Shown piece by piece: positions 17,755 to 26,814 of a DNA stretch of 64,000 bases. This stretch comes from Pseudooceanicola algae (GTDB lineage: Bacteria > Pseudomonadota > Alphaproteobacteria > Rhodobacterales > Rhodobacteraceae): contig NZ_CP060436.1 in NCBI RefSeq assembly GCF_003590145.2, positions 1,708,001 through 1,772,000 of the forward strand, read 5' to 3'. The position numbers were made by a program, and so were the translations under genes. A model generated the notes under the pieces. It did no database searches and was not told the DNA's origin. It was given only the letters and a program-made list of their open reading frames with translations. The stretch's first letter is position 1; each line of letters starts with the position of its first letter.

Positions 17755-18192
17755 ATGCGCGCGCTATTGCAACGGGTTACAAGTGCCGAAGTCGCTGTCG
17801 AGGGCGAGGTCATCGGCCGTTGCGGAGCAGGATTGATGATCCTCGTCTGCGCCATGCGCGGCGATACCGAAGCCGAGGCCGAAAAGCTGGCAACACGCAT
17901 CGCCCGGCAGCGGATCTTCAGCGACGAAGCGGGCAAGATGAACCTCTCGGTCACCGATGTCGGCGGCAGCGCGCTGGTCATCAGCCAGTTCACCCTGGCC
18001 GGCGATACCAGCCGAGGCAATCGCCCCGGCTTTTCCAGCGCCGCGCCCCCCGAAGACGGCCTGCGCCTTTATACACATTTCGCCGACTGCCTCGCCCAAC
18101 AGGGTCTGCCCGTCGAAACCGGACGCTTCGGCGCCGACATGCAGGTCACGCTGACCAACGACGGGCCGATCACCCTCTGGATCGAGACCTGA
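17755..18192 (+). CDS. dtd: D-aminoacyl-tRNA deacylase
   Basis: 145 aa, full family length. Removes D-amino acids (and mischarged glycine) from tRNA. The two active-site signatures are present: SQFTLAGD and the C-terminal NDGPITLWI. The ATG at 17755 starts [13 protein letters not shown], the invariant N-terminus. It is convergent with the urt operon across a palindromic repeat. Confidence 0.96.
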   Translation: MRALLQRVTSAEVAVEGEVIGRCGAGLMILVCAMRGDTEAEAEKLATRIARQRIFSDEAGKMNLSVTDVGGSALVISQFTLAGDTSRGNRPGFSSAAPPEDGLRLYTHFADCLAQQGLPVETGRFGADMQVTLTNDGPITLWIET

Positions 18193-18237
18193 TTCCAACA
18201 CCCTCACCGGCGGCGCACCTGCGCCCCGGCTCTTCAT

Positions 18238-18294
18238 CATCTGGCCGTAAATACTCCGGGGGAATCGCCGCAGGCGATGGGGGCAGCGCCCCCT
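18238..18294. repeat. Dispersed palindromic intergenic repeat (copy B, CATCTGGCC type)
   Basis: Contains CATCTGGCCG, TAAATACTCCGGGGG, a short stem ATCGCC/GGCGAT and the stem GGGGGC-AGC-GCCCCC. It has the same module order as copy A, but the AACAGGGAAAC tail is replaced by CATCTGGCC. It lies between convergent dtd and urtE. Confidence 0.75.
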
Positions 18295-18302
18295 CCCCGA
18301 CC

Positions 18303-18998
18303 TCAGACCGAGACTTCGGCCATCAGCTCTTCCTTGGTCAGATCGCTCTTGGTCCCCGATGCGGTCACCGATCCGCGCCGCATCACGTAGAAGCGATCCG
18401 CCAAGCCATAGGCAAACTCGAAATACTGCTCGACCAGGATGATCGCCATATCTCCCTTGTCGCGCAGGTATTCGATCACCCGGCCGATCTGCTGGATGAT
18501 ATTGGGCTGAATGCCTTCGGTCGGCTCGTCGAGCAAGAGCAGCTTGGGCTTGGTCAACATTGCCCGCGCGATGGCCAGTTGCTGCTGTTGTCCGCCCGAC
18601 AGGTCCCCGCCGCGCCTATGCAGGAAATCCTTCAGGATCGGGAACAGCTCGTAGATCTCGTCGGGAATGAAATGCTCGGATTTCGGCAGGCAGGCAAAGG
18701 CCGTCTGCATATTCTCCTCGACCGTCAGCAGCGGAAAGATCATCCGCCCCTGCGGCACATATCCGATGCCCTTGTGGGCCAGCTGATGCGCCGGCAACCG
18801 GCCAAGATCCTCGCCATCCAGCGACATGGCCCCGCCAGACCGTGGATGTGTCCCCGAGATCGCCTTCAGCAGCGACGTCTTGCCAACCCCGTTGGTGCCC
18901 ATGATGCAGGTCACCTGGCCGGTGTGCGCCTCCAGGTCGATCCCGTTCAGGATCTGGCTCTGGCCGTAGTGCAATGTCAGGCCGTTCACGTTCAGCAT
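18303..18998 (-). CDS. urtE: Urea ABC transporter, ATPase subunit UrtE
   Basis: 231 aa. ATP-binding subunit of the high-affinity urea importer. Walker A GTNGVGKTSLL, signature LSGGQQQQLAIARAM and Walker B LLLLDEPTEGIQP, the last being typical of UrtE. It is the final gene of urtABCDE, two bases downstream of urtD. The urease genes that often follow are absent; a convergent dtd lies there instead. Confidence 0.95.
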   Translation of the reverse strand: MLNVNGLTLHYGQSQILNGIDLEAHTGQVTCIMGTNGVGKTSLLKAISGTHPRSGGAMSLDGEDLGRLPAHQLAHKGIGYVPQGRMIFPLLTVEENMQTAFACLPKSEHFIPDEIYELFPILKDFLHRRGGDLSGGQQQQLAIARAMLTKPKLLLLDEPTEGIQPNIIQQIGRVIEYLRDKGDMAIILVEQYFEFAYGLADRFYVMRRGSVTASGTKSDLTKEELMAEVSV

Positions 18999-19000
18999 TT

Positions 19001-19741
19001 TCAGCGCCCCAGATATACTTCGATGACCCGAGGGTCCTTGGTCACGTGATCCAGGCTGCCCTCGGCAAGGACCGAGCCTTCGTGCAGCACGGTCACCTTG
19101 CAGCCCAGCCGGCGGACGAATTCCATGTCGTGTTCCACCACCACGACGGCCCGCGTCTTGGCCGCTTCGCGCAGCAGGTCGGTGGTATGTTCGCGCTCTG
19201 CCAGGGTCATGCCCGCAGCGGGTTCATCAACCAGCAAAAGGCGCGGCTCCTGGGCCAGCAACATGCCGATTTCCAGCCATTGCTTCTGACCGTGGGACAG
19301 CTCACCCGACTTGCGGGTCAGGGAATCCGACAGGCCCACTTCCTCCGCCAACTCCTCGACCCGCGCCCGGTCCCTGGACCCGGGACGGAAGAACAGGCAG
19401 CGGAAGGAGCCGCGCGGGTTCTTCAGCGCCATCATCAGGTTGTCCTGAACGGATTGGTCCTCGAAGACCGTGGGGCGCTGGAACTTGCGGCCCAGCCCGG
19501 CCTGGGCGATGCGGGCTTCGGACATCTTCAGCAGGTTGGTGCTTTTCTCGCCCCAGATGACCCGGCCTTCGTCAGGCGCGGTCTTGCCGGTAACGATGTC
19601 CATGAAGGTGGTCTTGCCCGCCCCGTTGGGACCGATGATCGCCCGCAGTTCGCGTTCGGCAATGGAGAAGGACAGGTTGCGGATCGCCTTGTAGCCATCG
19701 AAGGTGACCGAAATCCCGGAAACTTCCAGAAGCGTTGCCAT
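19001..19741 (-). CDS. urtD: Urea ABC transporter, ATPase subunit UrtD
   Basis: 246 aa. Second ATPase of the urea importer. Walker A GPNGAGKTTF; the signature is LSHGQKQWLEIGMLL, the form that distinguishes UrtD from other branched-chain-type ATPases; Walker B LLLVDEPAAGMT. The ATG at 19741 overlaps the TAA of urtC by one base, indicating translational coupling. Confidence 0.95.
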   Translation of the reverse strand: MATLLEVSGISVTFDGYKAIRNLSFSIAERELRAIIGPNGAGKTTFMDIVTGKTAPDEGRVIWGEKSTNLLKMSEARIAQAGLGRKFQRPTVFEDQSVQDNLMMALKNPRGSFRCLFFRPGSRDRARVEELAEEVGLSDSLTRKSGELSHGQKQWLEIGMLLAQEPRLLLVDEPAAGMTLAEREHTTDLLREAAKTRAVVVVEHDMEFVRRLGCKVTVLHEGSVLAEGSLDHVTKDPRVIEVYLGR

Positions 19742-20970
19742 TATTCGGATCCCTCCTCTTCGCGCAGTGATCCCTTGTCGGGACAATAGGCCATCCCATG
19801 GCGGTTCGGGGCGATCCGGTCGCCGATCAGGTCGAACAGCCCGCCGATACCCTTGGGCGCAAACAGCGTGACCAGCACGAAGCTGAGCCCCAGCAGCACC
19901 AGCCACCAGTCCACCCAGTCGATGGTGTAGAAGCCGAGCGGCACCGAAGGCACCAGCCCGCCGGTGAACCAGGACGAAATCAGCGACACCAGTGCTGCGC
20001 CGATCACCGCACCGTAAAGCCGCCCTCGCCCGCCGATCGCCACCCAGACCGCCAGGTAGATCGAGGCGATGGGGGCGACTTCGCCGGGATTGATGATGCC
20101 GGCCTGCGGGTAATAGAGCGCGCCGGCGATCCCCGCGATGATCGCGGTGAAGGTGAAGATGAACAGCTTGTAGCCTTCGACCGAATAACCGAGGAAGCGC
20201 ACCCGCGCCTCGTCATCGCGAATGCCGCGCACGACCGAGCCGAACTTGCCCGAGACCACCCAGGCGCAGACGAGGTACCCCGCCCCGAGGGCAAAGGCCG
20301 CCGCCCAGAAGAACCACATCGAAATCACGGCCTGGCTGGCCTCGACGCCGGGCAGGTTCTGCAGGCCCGAAAGGCCGTTGTTGCCCCGCAGCCCGCTTTC
20401 GTTCTGAAACAGGTAGAGCGACAGCCCAAGGGTCATCGCCTGGGTCAGGATCGACAGGTAGACCCCGGTCACGCGGCTGCGGAAGGCCAGCCAGCCGAAG
20501 ACCAGCGCCAACAGGCCGGGCACGATCACGACAAGGGCCAGTTGCAGGGGCAGCGAATGCGCGAAGTGCCAGACCACCGGGAATTCAGAGGAGCCGACGA
20601 CGCCGAAGATCTGGCTGCCGATGGCATCGGTGACCTCTGCCGGGGTCGGGGGAATGGCGACGTTGGCCATGGAATCGACGATGATCAGCCGGGTGCGTTC
20701 ATACATCAGCCACATGCCGACCATGTAGCCGCCAAGCCCGAAGAAGGCGAAGTGACCGAGGCTGAGGATGCCGCAATAGCCCCAGACCATGTCCATCGCC
20801 ACGGCGATCAGGCAGAGGCAGAGCGTCTTGCCCAGGGTCTTGACGAAGGAGGTCGAGATCAGCCCGGTGCCAGTCGCCTCGCTGAGCAACGTCACCGCGA
20901 GGGTGAACAGCGCCAGGCAGGCGATGAAGATCAGGATCGATGGGTTTCGCAAGAAGAAGCTGTTCTTCAC
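19741..20970 (-). CDS. urtC: Urea ABC transporter, permease subunit UrtC
   Basis: 409 aa, inner-membrane permease of the LivM type with about ten hydrophobic segments. The loop GIRDDEARVRFLGYSVEGYKLF, followed by the helix IAGIAGALYYPQAG, is the conserved ATPase-contact region, and VAIGGRGRLYGAVIGA follows it. It is separated from urtB by a 245-base gap that holds a short ORF and a dispersed repeat, which is unusual within this operon. Confidence 0.95.
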   Translation of the reverse strand: MKNSFFLRNPSILIFIACLALFTLAVTLLSEATGTGLISTSFVKTLGKTLCLCLIAVAMDMVWGYCGILSLGHFAFFGLGGYMVGMWLMYERTRLIIVDSMANVAIPPTPAEVTDAIGSQIFGVVGSSEFPVVWHFAHSLPLQLALVVIVPGLLALVFGWLAFRSRVTGVYLSILTQAMTLGLSLYLFQNESGLRGNNGLSGLQNLPGVEASQAVISMWFFWAAAFALGAGYLVCAWVVSGKFGSVVRGIRDDEARVRFLGYSVEGYKLFIFTFTAIIAGIAGALYYPQAGIINPGEVAPIASIYLAVWVAIGGRGRLYGAVIGAALVSLISSWFTGGLVPSVPLGFYTIDWVDWWLVLLGLSFVLVTLFAPKGIGGLFDLIGDRIAPNRHGMAYCPDKGSLREEEGSE

Positions 20971-21050
20971 GTCCGGTCCTCCGGGGCTTTGTCTGCGGTC
21001 TCTGGCTCAGCGGGCACGATCAAGGTCCTGACGGGTTTTCGGTTGCGGGC

Positions 21051-21114
21051 GGGGCGGGGGCTCTGCCCCGTCTCCCATGCGGGAGACTCCCCGGGATATT
21101 TGAAACAGGGAAAC
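21051..21114. repeat. Dispersed palindromic repeat inside the urt operon (copy C)
   Basis: Modules: stem GGGGC-TCT-GCCCC, stem GTCTCCC/GGGAGAC, then TCCCCGGGATATTTGAAACAGGGAAAC in two abutting blocks. It is nearly identical in order to copies A and D. Unlike the others it lies between two genes of the same operon (urtB and urtC), where the stems could attenuate or process the mRNA. Confidence 0.8.
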
Positions 21115-21116
21115 GA

Positions 21117-21212
21117 TCAATCGTCGGTGTCGATCTTCTCGGGTTGCCTGCCGCCCTGGACGACGGGCAGCGGCGGGCGGTCGAGATTGGCGGGGCGGCC
21201 CTGGATGATCAT
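21117..21212 (-). CDS. Possible 31-aa ORF between urtB and urtC
   Basis: ATG at 21212 lies three bases after the urtB stop; the frame reads MIIQGRPANLDRPPLPVV and continues to a TGA at 21119-21117, ending EKIDTDD. It is hydrophilic and proline-rich with no recognised family, and its stop lies next to the repeat. Its position directly after urtB would allow coupled translation, but it may be chance. Confidence 0.35.
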   Translation of the reverse strand: MIIQGRPANLDRPPLPVVQGGRQPEKIDTDD

Positions 21213-21215
21213 TGG

Positions 21216-23228
21216 TCAGTCTCCTGCTGCGCGGCCCTTGAGGGCGATGATGCCTCTTGGGCGGAACTGAATGAAGATGATGATGAAGACGATCATGTAG
21301 GTCTGGGCGGCCAGGGTGTTGGAGGGGTTGAAGAATTCGATCCCCTTCTGCAGCCCGCCGATCATCGCGGCGCCCAGCAGGGTGCCCCAGATGTTACCGA
21401 CGCCGCCGACGACCACGGTCATGAAGCTTTGCACGATGTAATCCTGGCCGAGTTCGGAGGTCACCTTGGCATAGAGGCCGATGGCGACGCCGGCGATCCC
21501 GGCGATGCCGGAGCCGAGGCCGAAGGTCAGCATGTTCACCCATTCGGGGTTGATCCCCATGGAGGCGGCCATTTTCGGGTTCTGGGTCACGGCGCGGGTT
21601 TCGAGGCCGAGCCGGGTCCGTTTCATGATGAACAGGAAGACCCCGAGGAAGATCAGCGCCAGCACGAAGATCGCGATCCGGATGTAGGAGATCCCTACCA
21701 CGTCGTTGAGGATCAGCGAGCCATCCAGCCAGGCCGGAGAGGTCAGCGGCCGGGCCTGGGTGCCGAAGATGTTCTTGGCCAGTTGCTGCAGTGCGATGGA
21801 GATCCCGAAGGTCGCCAGCAGCGTTTCCAGCGGGCGCGAATAGAGGTGCCGGATCACCAGCCGTTCCAGGGCCACCCCGGCGGCGAAGGTCACCGCGAAG
21901 GCCAGCGGGATCGCCACCAGGATCGAGACCGTGTAATTCGGGATCACCTGTTGCACCACGTAGCCGGTATAGGCACCCATCATGATGAACTCACCATGCG
22001 CCATGTTGATAACCCCCATCACCCCGAAAGTGATCGCAAGGCCAATGGCCGCCAGGAAGTAGATCGAGCCAAGCGACAACGCGTCGAGCAGGAAATCGGC
22101 GAACTGGTTCAGGCCGACGTTGAAGCCGATCGCGGTCAGGGCATCTTCGGCGGCCTCGGTCACGGTGGCATCGGGTTCGGCATAGGTCGCGTAGAAGGTG
22201 AAGCCGGCGATGATCTCGTCGATCTCGTCCTCGGTGGCAGCCGGTGGCGCGGCGCCGGAAGCGACGAGGTTGGCATAGGCGGTGACGCGGGCTTCGGGGT
22301 TGGAAAGATCCGCCAGGGGCACGCCACCGACCGCGCCATCGGCGATATTGGCGGCCAGGGTGTTGCGCAGATCGGCATTGGTCAGGAGGGGCGGCGCGAG
22401 GTCTTCGTCCACCAGCATCGCATAGGCCTGTTCGCGGGTGAAATCATCCGAACCGGGGGTGATTTCGTAAGCGATATTCTCGTCTTCGGGCAGGCTGACT
22501 GCGGCATGGGTCGTGGTGGCGACCAGCGGGTTCAGCGTGGCGCGGACATTGACATCGAGGTCGCCGGAGACGCTTTCGATGGCGGCGATGCGGGCCGCGT
22601 TGTCGGGGTCGAAACGGATCGTGAGCAGGGTTTCGAGGCGCTCCTTGCGGGCCTTGATCGCCGGATCGCTTTCATCCGCGATGGCATTGCGCAGCGGGGT
22701 CAGGTGGCTTGCCTCGCCATTGCGTTCAATCGCGTCCAGCGCGTCGATACGCTTGGCCGGATCGGGGTCGGAGAGCTGGAATTGCACCAGCGCCACGGCG
22801 ATCAGGGCACGGATGCCGGAATTGGGACGCAATTGTTCAAAGCCGTCGTCATCGGCCAGGGTTTCCGCCACCTCGCCGCTGTCGAGATCGGTCAGCAGGT
22901 AATCCGAACCCTCGCGGGTCAGCTTGTAGAAAATGCCGTCGGATTCGCGCATCTGCAAATCGCGGCCAGCCCAGGTTTCCAGCACGAAGACCGCCTGCGG
23001 CAGGTCGGATCCGGCGATGGCGTCGATTGCCGGCTGAATCGTGCGGCGCGAGCTTTCCAGAAGGATCTCGGCATTTTCCTGAAGGATCGGCTGGATCGCA
23101 CCGCCGGTCTGGGCCTCGGCAATCCGGGGCGTGCCGGTCGCGGCGACAAGACCGAATGCAAGGACCAGTCCAAGACCCCTGGTCAGTCGGGAACCTGTGC
23201 GAAGAGCCGGGAAAAGTCTTTTGATCAT
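21216..23228 (-). CDS. urtB: Urea ABC transporter, permease subunit UrtB
   Basis: 670 aa. The C-terminal part (from about residue 375) is a LivH-type permease with the sequence SIYFLAAIGLAITFGVMGV, the NMAHGEFIMMGAY motif and LGSGIAGIAGVA. The N-terminal 370 residues begin with a signal-like segment (LGLVLAFGLVAATG...AEAQ) followed by a long helical extracytoplasmic region. UrtB proteins do carry such an N-terminal extension, but this one is long. The ATG at 23228 leads into the signal peptide; an upstream in-frame start is less likely. Confidence 0.93.
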   Translation of the reverse strand: MIKRLFPALRTGSRLTRGLGLVLAFGLVAATGTPRIAEAQTGGAIQPILQENAEILLESSRRTIQPAIDAIAGSDLPQAVFVLETWAGRDLQMRESDGIFYKLTREGSDYLLTDLDSGEVAETLADDDGFEQLRPNSGIRALIAVALVQFQLSDPDPAKRIDALDAIERNGEASHLTPLRNAIADESDPAIKARKERLETLLTIRFDPDNAARIAAIESVSGDLDVNVRATLNPLVATTTHAAVSLPEDENIAYEITPGSDDFTREQAYAMLVDEDLAPPLLTNADLRNTLAANIADGAVGGVPLADLSNPEARVTAYANLVASGAAPPAATEDEIDEIIAGFTFYATYAEPDATVTEAAEDALTAIGFNVGLNQFADFLLDALSLGSIYFLAAIGLAITFGVMGVINMAHGEFIMMGAYTGYVVQQVIPNYTVSILVAIPLAFAVTFAAGVALERLVIRHLYSRPLETLLATFGISIALQQLAKNIFGTQARPLTSPAWLDGSLILNDVVGISYIRIAIFVLALIFLGVFLFIMKRTRLGLETRAVTQNPKMAASMGINPEWVNMLTFGLGSGIAGIAGVAIGLYAKVTSELGQDYIVQSFMTVVVGGVGNIWGTLLGAAMIGGLQKGIEFFNPSNTLAAQTYMIVFIIIFIQFRPRGIIALKGRAAGD

Positions 23229-23328
23229 AAGATCCTGCAAACGGAAGGAGGAAAATTCCGGTGGCCGCCTGGCCGGGTTCGGGGTGCAGGCGCACGGATT
23301 GCGCACGCCTGCCCCGGAGGATCCGGAT

Positions 23329-23352
23329 CCCCGCGCCGCAAAGGACGCGGGG
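23329..23352 (-). other. Intercistronic hairpin between urtA and urtB
   Basis: CCCCGCG (23329-23335) pairs with CGCGGGG (23346-23352), 10 bases downstream of the urtA stop. There is no T-run. Such stems after binding-protein genes often stabilise the upstream mRNA or partly terminate, which would favour UrtA over the membrane subunits. Confidence 0.5.
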
Positions 23353-23361
23353 CAACCGGTA

Positions 23362-24645
23362 TCAGTAGTTGGACTTCAGCTGCACGCAGGTCTCGGTCTC
23401 GGTGTTGTACATGCCGCATTCCAGTTCGACCCAGTCAGAGGTCAGAACAGCGGATTCCGGCAGGAAGTCGGTCCATGCATCGCCCGGAACCGGATCGGTT
23501 TCCGAGATGATGTCGAACTGGCCGTCATCCATGATCTCGCCGATCAGCACCGGCTTGGTCAGGTGGTGGTTCGGCAGCATTTCGGCCATGCCGCCCGTCA
23601 GGTTCGGGAAGGTCTGGCCGACCATGGCCGCGATCACCGCATCCGTATCGGTGGTGCCGGCCTGTTCGACCGCCTGGACCCACATGTTGAAGCCGATGTA
23701 ATGCGCTTCCATCGGATCATTCGTCACGCGGTCTTCACCGGCATAGGCCTTCCACTTGGCAACGAATTCCTCGTTCGCGGGGGTATCGGCGGACTGGAAG
23801 TAGTTCCAGGCGGCGAGGTGACCGACAAGGTTGGTGGTGTCGAGGCCCGAGAGTTCCTCTTCACCGACCGAGAAGGCGACCACGGGGATATCATCCGCCG
23901 AGATGTCCTGCGCGGCGAGTTCCTTGTAGAAGCCGATGTTCGCGTCGCCGTTGATCGTCGAGATCACGCCGACCTTCTTGCCGTCCGCCGCCAGGGCAAC
24001 CACGTCCGAAACGATGGTCGACCAGTCCGATTGACCGAAGGGCGTGTAGTTGACGAAGATGTCTTCCTCGGCGATGCCCTTGTCCGTCAGGTAGGATTCC
24101 AGGATGTTGTTCGTGGTGCGCGGATAGACGTAGTCGGTGCCGAGCAGGGCGAATTTCTCGACCCCAAGTTCCTCGAGGAAGTAATCGACAGCCGGGATCG
24201 CCTGCTGGTTCGGCGCGGCGCCGGTGTAGAACACGTTGTAGGAGGATTCTTCGCCCTCGTATTGCACCGGGTAGAACAGCAGGCCGTTCAATTCCTCGAT
24301 GACCGGCAGTGCGGCCTTGCGGGACGACGAGGTCCAGCAGCCGAAGATCACGTCGACGCCGACACCGGCGATCAGTTCACGCGCCTTTTCCGGCCAGATC
24401 GGCCAGTTGTCGGTCGGATCGACCACGACCGCCTCAAGCTGCTTGCCCAGGACACCGCCCTTGGCGTTCTGCTCTTCGATGAGCATCAGCATGGCGTCTT
24501 TCAGCGTCGTTTCCGAGATCGCGAGCGAGCCGGAAAGAGAATGCATGATGCCGATCTTGATCGTATCGTCCTGCGCCACGGCAGCACCCGAGATCAGAAG
24601 CGAGCCCGCGGCTGCGCCCAGCATCGTTTTCAGAAATTGCGACAT
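23362..24645 (-). CDS. urtA: Urea ABC transporter, periplasmic urea-binding protein UrtA
   Basis: 427 aa. A signal peptide ends at about residue 24 (SGAAVAQ-DD). The mature protein starts with IKIGIMHSLSGSLAISETTL, the UrtA signature of the amide-binding family, followed by FGCWTSSSRKA and YPVQYEGEESS. First gene of the operon, preceded by a 576-base gap that must hold its promoter. Nitrogen control by NtrC is usual for this operon, but I could not identify a clear NtrC site. Confidence 0.96.
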   Translation of the reverse strand: MSQFLKTMLGAAAGSLLISGAAVAQDDTIKIGIMHSLSGSLAISETTLKDAMLMLIEEQNAKGGVLGKQLEAVVVDPTDNWPIWPEKARELIAGVGVDVIFGCWTSSSRKAALPVIEELNGLLFYPVQYEGEESSYNVFYTGAAPNQQAIPAVDYFLEELGVEKFALLGTDYVYPRTTNNILESYLTDKGIAEEDIFVNYTPFGQSDWSTIVSDVVALAADGKKVGVISTINGDANIGFYKELAAQDISADDIPVVAFSVGEEELSGLDTTNLVGHLAAWNYFQSADTPANEEFVAKWKAYAGEDRVTNDPMEAHYIGFNMWVQAVEQAGTTDTDAVIAAMVGQTFPNLTGGMAEMLPNHHLTKPVLIGEIMDDGQFDIISETDPVPGDAWTDFLPESAVLTSDWVELECGMYNTETETCVQLKSNY

Positions 24646-25221
24646 AGGTTGGAATTTCCCCTTGTGACGCTGCTTGGGCCGGACCCGAAGTCTGCTTGCA
24701 ATGAAATCAAGACATCCTCCCCCAGGACGCAGCCGTGCAGCTTTAGAATTGCATGCGCTCCGATCCGCGACCTTCCGGAAGCTCCTGGGCGCACCTTCCC
24801 TGTTTTGCGCCGGTCACGGACCTTTCACGGTCCTGTCACTGGCGCTTTCGGAAGGTGGCCCGTCTGCTCTGCATTTCCTACGGGGTGACGTAGGGGTGGG
24901 TATACAGGTGAGCGGATTCCACCATTCTGCCTGCATAGAAGGCGATTCTGCGCGCCATTGCCGGATATTTAGGCGTTTTTTTGTCACTAAGGCGACATAT
25001 TGCCGACCTGATACGACTCATACGGGTATTGCGGCGCCGCAAAACTGCCATCGCAATTGTCCCGATACCGGGCCCATGGCGCGTCAGGGGCCTGATCGGG
25101 ACCATGTCGTCCAGCGGATGGTCGGGGAAGTTGAAAGACGCACGTTCGGGACGGTCAGTCCCCTGCCCGTCCCCGATCCGAAGACGGAAGCAGGCGTGCC
25201 GCGACCCCAGGGACGAACAGC
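24646..25221. other. Long intergenic region between anbu and urtA
   Basis: 576 bases without a supported gene. It must contain the urtA promoter. It holds a perfect 14-bp palindrome TTGCGGCGCCGCAA (25029-25042), a T-run at 24976-24982 and AT-richer sequence (24950-25030) than the surroundings. Short frames exist on both strands, but none resembles a protein. No EcfG-type site was found. Confidence 0.5.
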
Positions 25222-25956
25222 CTAGTCGAAGGTGAATGACGGCAGGTTCGAAAAGGCCTCGCGCAGGGCGACACCCCAACCTGAGGAGATTTCCTGGAAA
25301 TAGGCGTCATCCGCCTCGACCCGGCCCGTGCGGCCCATGGCCAGAGAGCCATTTTCGTAGATGTGGTAATCCAGCGGCAGGGCCACCGACAGGTTCGCCT
25401 TGATCGTGCTGTCGAAAGACACCAGCAGCAGCTTCATCGCCTCTTCGAAGGACATGTCCGGCTCATAGGCGCGGATCAGGATCGGGCGGCCATACTTGGT
25501 TTCGCCCACCTGGAAGAAGGGCGTGTCGGGGCTGGCCTCGATGAAATTGCCCTCGGGGTAGATCAGGTAGAGACGCGGTTCGCCGTCCCCGATCTGCCCG
25601 CCTAGAAGCACCGTGGCATGGAAGGTCGAACTGGCCGTCTGGCCTGCGCCGGCATGTTCGCCGATGACTTCGCGCAGGGTCTGGCCAACAAGCCGGGCGA
25701 CCTGGAACATCGACGGCAGGCGTTCGATGTCGGGCGAGCGTTCATCGGGACTTTTGCCGCGTTCCTGCAACAGGCTGATGACGGCCTGCGTGGTGGCCAG
25801 GTTGCCGGCGGTCATCAGGGTCAGGCAACGGTCACCGGGAACGTCGAAGTGGAACATCTTGCGGAAGGTGGAAATGTTGTCGACACCGGAATTGGTCCGG
25901 GTGTCGGACATGAAAAGGATCCCGCGATCAACTTGCATGCCTACGCAATAGGTCAT
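25222..25956 (-). CDS. Anbu, proteasome-type peptidase homologue
   Basis: 244 aa. Bacterial proteasome homologue (Anbu/BPH family), an Ntn-hydrolase. After removal of Met, the Thr1 nucleophile (TYCVGMQVD), Asp17 (in MSDTRT) and a lysine at 32 (FRKMF) reproduce the proteasome active-site layout. Family members form helical or ring assemblies with undefined substrates. It is the last of four co-directional genes (ATP-grasp, alpha-E, transglutaminase, Anbu), the conserved Anbu operon; the pairing of a ligase with a peptidase suggests synthesis and turnover of a peptide or peptide tag. Confidence 0.93.
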   Translation of the reverse strand: MTYCVGMQVDRGILFMSDTRTNSGVDNISTFRKMFHFDVPGDRCLTLMTAGNLATTQAVISLLQERGKSPDERSPDIERLPSMFQVARLVGQTLREVIGEHAGAGQTASSTFHATVLLGGQIGDGEPRLYLIYPEGNFIEASPDTPFFQVGETKYGRPILIRAYEPDMSFEEAMKLLLVSFDSTIKANLSVALPLDYHIYENGSLAMGRTGRVEADDAYFQEISSGWGVALREAFSNLPSFTFD

Positions 25957-26007
25957 TTCCGGCGCTCCGCTCTGGCCACCGGGGAAGAACCCCCCGGTCA
26001 GGGGACC

Positions 26008-26811
26008 CTATTGCTGAACTTGCACCGAAACGTAAAGCTCTTCTTCCGCATCGCCCTGACGAAGACCGTGCACAGGTGCCGCTTCGCCATAGTCGCGGCC
26101 AAGGGCCACGCGCACATAACGGTCATCCGGGCAGACCTGATTGGCAACATCGAAGCCGACCCAGCCAAGCGCATCCAGCCAGACTTCGCACCAGCCGTGG
26201 GTGGCACCCTGGTCCATCTGCCCGTCAATCAGCAGATAGCCCGAGACATAGCGCGCCGGCACCCCGAGGATCCGCGCGGCGGCGATCATCACATGGGCCT
26301 GATCCTGGCAGACCCCTTCGCCTGCCTTGGCGGCCTCTTCGGCGGTGGTGGTCACGGTGGTGGTCCCGGACTTGTAGGCGACCGCCTCGCTGACCGCGCC
26401 GCAAAGCGCGTGCATCCCCGACAACTGGTTGGCCGCACAGGCCTCTTTCACCGACCCGGCCAGCTTGCGGATCATGGCGCCGGGGGTCGTCGCGAACGTC
26501 TGCGACTTGAACAGCCACAGCGGTGCCAGCCCGGTGCCTGCCCCGATCACGCCGTTCAGGTTCTGCACCTCGACTTCGCCCTGGGACTGGATGGTGACCG
26601 AAGTCGCGCCCTCGTCCATCTCGACCATCTCGGTCACGTTGCGGAAGTGGTCGTCGTAAAGCACCTGCCGGGTGGCCCCGCTGACATTGCTTTGCCAGGA
26701 CAGGACCTCTTGCCCGGCGGCGGTGCGCGGTGTCAGGCGCAGTTGCAGCAGGGCATAATCGACCGGGCGGTCATATGAATAGGTCGTCGTATGTGTGATG
26801 GCGAGGCGCAT
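26008..26811 (-). CDS. Transglutaminase-like cysteine protease family protein (Anbu cluster)
   Basis: 267 aa. N-terminal beta-rich domain (MRLAITHTTTYSYDRPVDY) followed by the transglutaminase core: the catalytic cysteine in GEGVCQDQAHVMI, the histidine in THGWCEVWL and the aspartate in the WVGFDVANQVCPDDRYVRVA region. No signal peptide, so probably cytoplasmic. In this context it may act as an amide hydrolase or ligase on the product of the neighbouring ATP-grasp protein. The start is three bases downstream of the alpha-E gene stop. Confidence 0.92.
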   Translation of the reverse strand: MRLAITHTTTYSYDRPVDYALLQLRLTPRTAAGQEVLSWQSNVSGATRQVLYDDHFRNVTEMVEMDEGATSVTIQSQGEVEVQNLNGVIGAGTGLAPLWLFKSQTFATTPGAMIRKLAGSVKEACAANQLSGMHALCGAVSEAVAYKSGTTTVTTTAEEAAKAGEGVCQDQAHVMIAAARILGVPARYVSGYLLIDGQMDQGATHGWCEVWLDALGWVGFDVANQVCPDDRYVRVALGRDYGEAAPVHGLRQGDAEEELYVSVQVQQ

Positions 26812-26814
26812 GTT

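Noticed and set aside
20940-23510. An 856-codon plus-strand frame opposite urtB
   Set aside because: Composition typical of antisense frames and no recognisable domain; urtB on the other strand is certain.
24674-25279. Short open frames in the anbu-urtA gap on both strands
   Set aside because: No ribosome site, no family resemblance, and partial overlap with the ends of real genes.
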